Assembly: GCA_016876055.1 (NCBI GenBank)
Contig: VHDM01000078.1
Span: forward strand, 1-5,150
Direction: 5' to 3'
DNA: 5,150 bases
Source: Verrucomicrobiota bacterium
GTDB taxonomy: Bacteria; Verrucomicrobiota; Verrucomicrobiia; Methylacidiphilales; Verrucolacustridaceae
Of this stretch, positions 4,950-5,150 are shown one piece after another. The position numbers were made by a program, and so were the translations under genes. The notes under the pieces are model-generated. The model did not search any database, was not told the DNA's origin, and worked only from the letters and a program-made list of their open reading frames with translations. Each line of letters opens with the position of its first letter. Within the stretch, counting starts at the first letter, position 1.

Positions 4950-5150
4950 ATGCGACACGCTGTAATAGCTCTGACCGCTCTGTCGGTACTTGTTAGCTGC
5001 GCTGGGTCACGTGCGCAGCGGACCGACGCGCCGAGCCCGTGCCTAGCGCCCACTGCCACACCTATGCAATCGCTGCGGATGCAGCGTCCGACGCCGCCGA
5101 GGACGCGGCAGATGCTGCGGAGCACAGTAAAAGTCCCTCGACCGCTGACA
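4950..5150 (+). CDS. Probable lipoprotein, 5' part (C-terminus beyond right edge; frame uncertain after about residue 30)
   Basis: An ATG at 4950 opens 67 codons with no stop before the window end. Residues 1-16 form a lipoprotein signal peptide (MRHAVIALTALSVLVS) ending in the lipobox LVSC, with Cys17 as the lipidated residue, followed by AGSRAQRTDAPSPC. After about residue 35 this frame becomes rich in Arg, Pro, Met and Gln, as shadow frames often do, while the adjacent frame (5060-5149) reads YAIAADAASDAAEDAADAA, a plausible alanine-rich helix. The true protein may therefore shift frame between about 5040 and 5065, through a sequencing error or a mutation, or the two frames may be unrelated. 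No strong ribosome site is seen before the ATG (GGTAG lies 12 nt upstream). Function unknown; a small outer-membrane or periplasm-facing lipoprotein is inferred. Confidence 0.5.
   Translation, partial: MRHAVIALTALSVLVSCAGSRAQRTDAPSPCLAPTATPMQSLRMQRPTPPRTRQMLRSTVKVPRPLT

Noticed and set aside
4762..4965. 67-codon plus-strand frame starting with GTG, before the lipoprotein
   Set aside because: Trp/Cys/Arg-rich, no domain, no ribosome site, and it overlaps the better lipoprotein start in another frame.
4676..5125. 149-codon minus-strand frame at the right end
   Set aside because: It runs antisense to the lipoprotein signal peptide and across the repeat, with Cys/Arg-rich shadow composition. 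The SIPTP peptide it shares with the 526-777 frame comes only from the DNA repeat, whose indel breaks the shared frame.
1..5150. CRISPR arrays, tRNA or rRNA genes, transposases, integrases, phage genes
   Set aside because: None seen: no regularly spaced 25-40-nt repeats, no cloverleaf-like sequence noticed, and no translated frame resembling a recombinase or phage protein. This was by eye, without covariance or profile searches.

Overview
This 5.15-kb, GC-rich window looks like a chromosomal piece of a planctomycete, most likely class Phycisphaerae. The taxonomic reading is inferred from three gene types found together: an alkaline-phosphatase-superfamily phosphodiesterase fused to a C-terminal TPR tail, a short exported protein ending in a VPAPGALGLL-type PEP-CTERM sorting tail, and an exported protein ending in a two-loop dockerin-like domain that closes with a GNWGPC motif. 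No single marker proves the assignment.

Layout, left to right: (1) positions 1-444, minus strand: the 5' part of a secreted, cysteine-containing protein of unknown function that runs off the left edge. (2) 445-861: a gap holding an alanine-rich open-frame remnant with a 27-nt tandem repeat, one copy of a 46/47-nt repeat, and the leader of the secreted gene. (3) 862-2805, minus: the phosphodiesterase-TPR protein. (4) 2851-2888: an 11-bp perfect hairpin. (5) 2919-3533, minus: the PEP-CTERM protein. (6) 3534-3772: a divergent promoter region. (7) 3773-4591, plus: the dockerin-tailed protein. (8) 4592-4949: a gap with three 13-nt-spaced heptamers and the second, inverted copy of the 46/47-nt repeat. 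(9) 4950-5150, plus: the start of a probable lipoprotein that runs off the right edge and has a reading-frame conflict.

The theme is the cell envelope. Four of the five genes encode exported proteins, with three kinds of C-terminal or N-terminal retention signal (PEP-CTERM, dockerin-like, lipobox). The phosphodiesterase has no signal peptide and is probably cytoplasmic. Nothing in the window shows that the genes form one pathway.

I do not see a complete, clearly new system. The most unusual structural feature is the pair of near-identical 46/47-nt sequences in inverted orientation on either side of the three complete genes, each lying upstream of an exported-protein gene that reads outward. 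Both edge genes are open to the window ends, so they are easily missed when only closed ORFs are considered.
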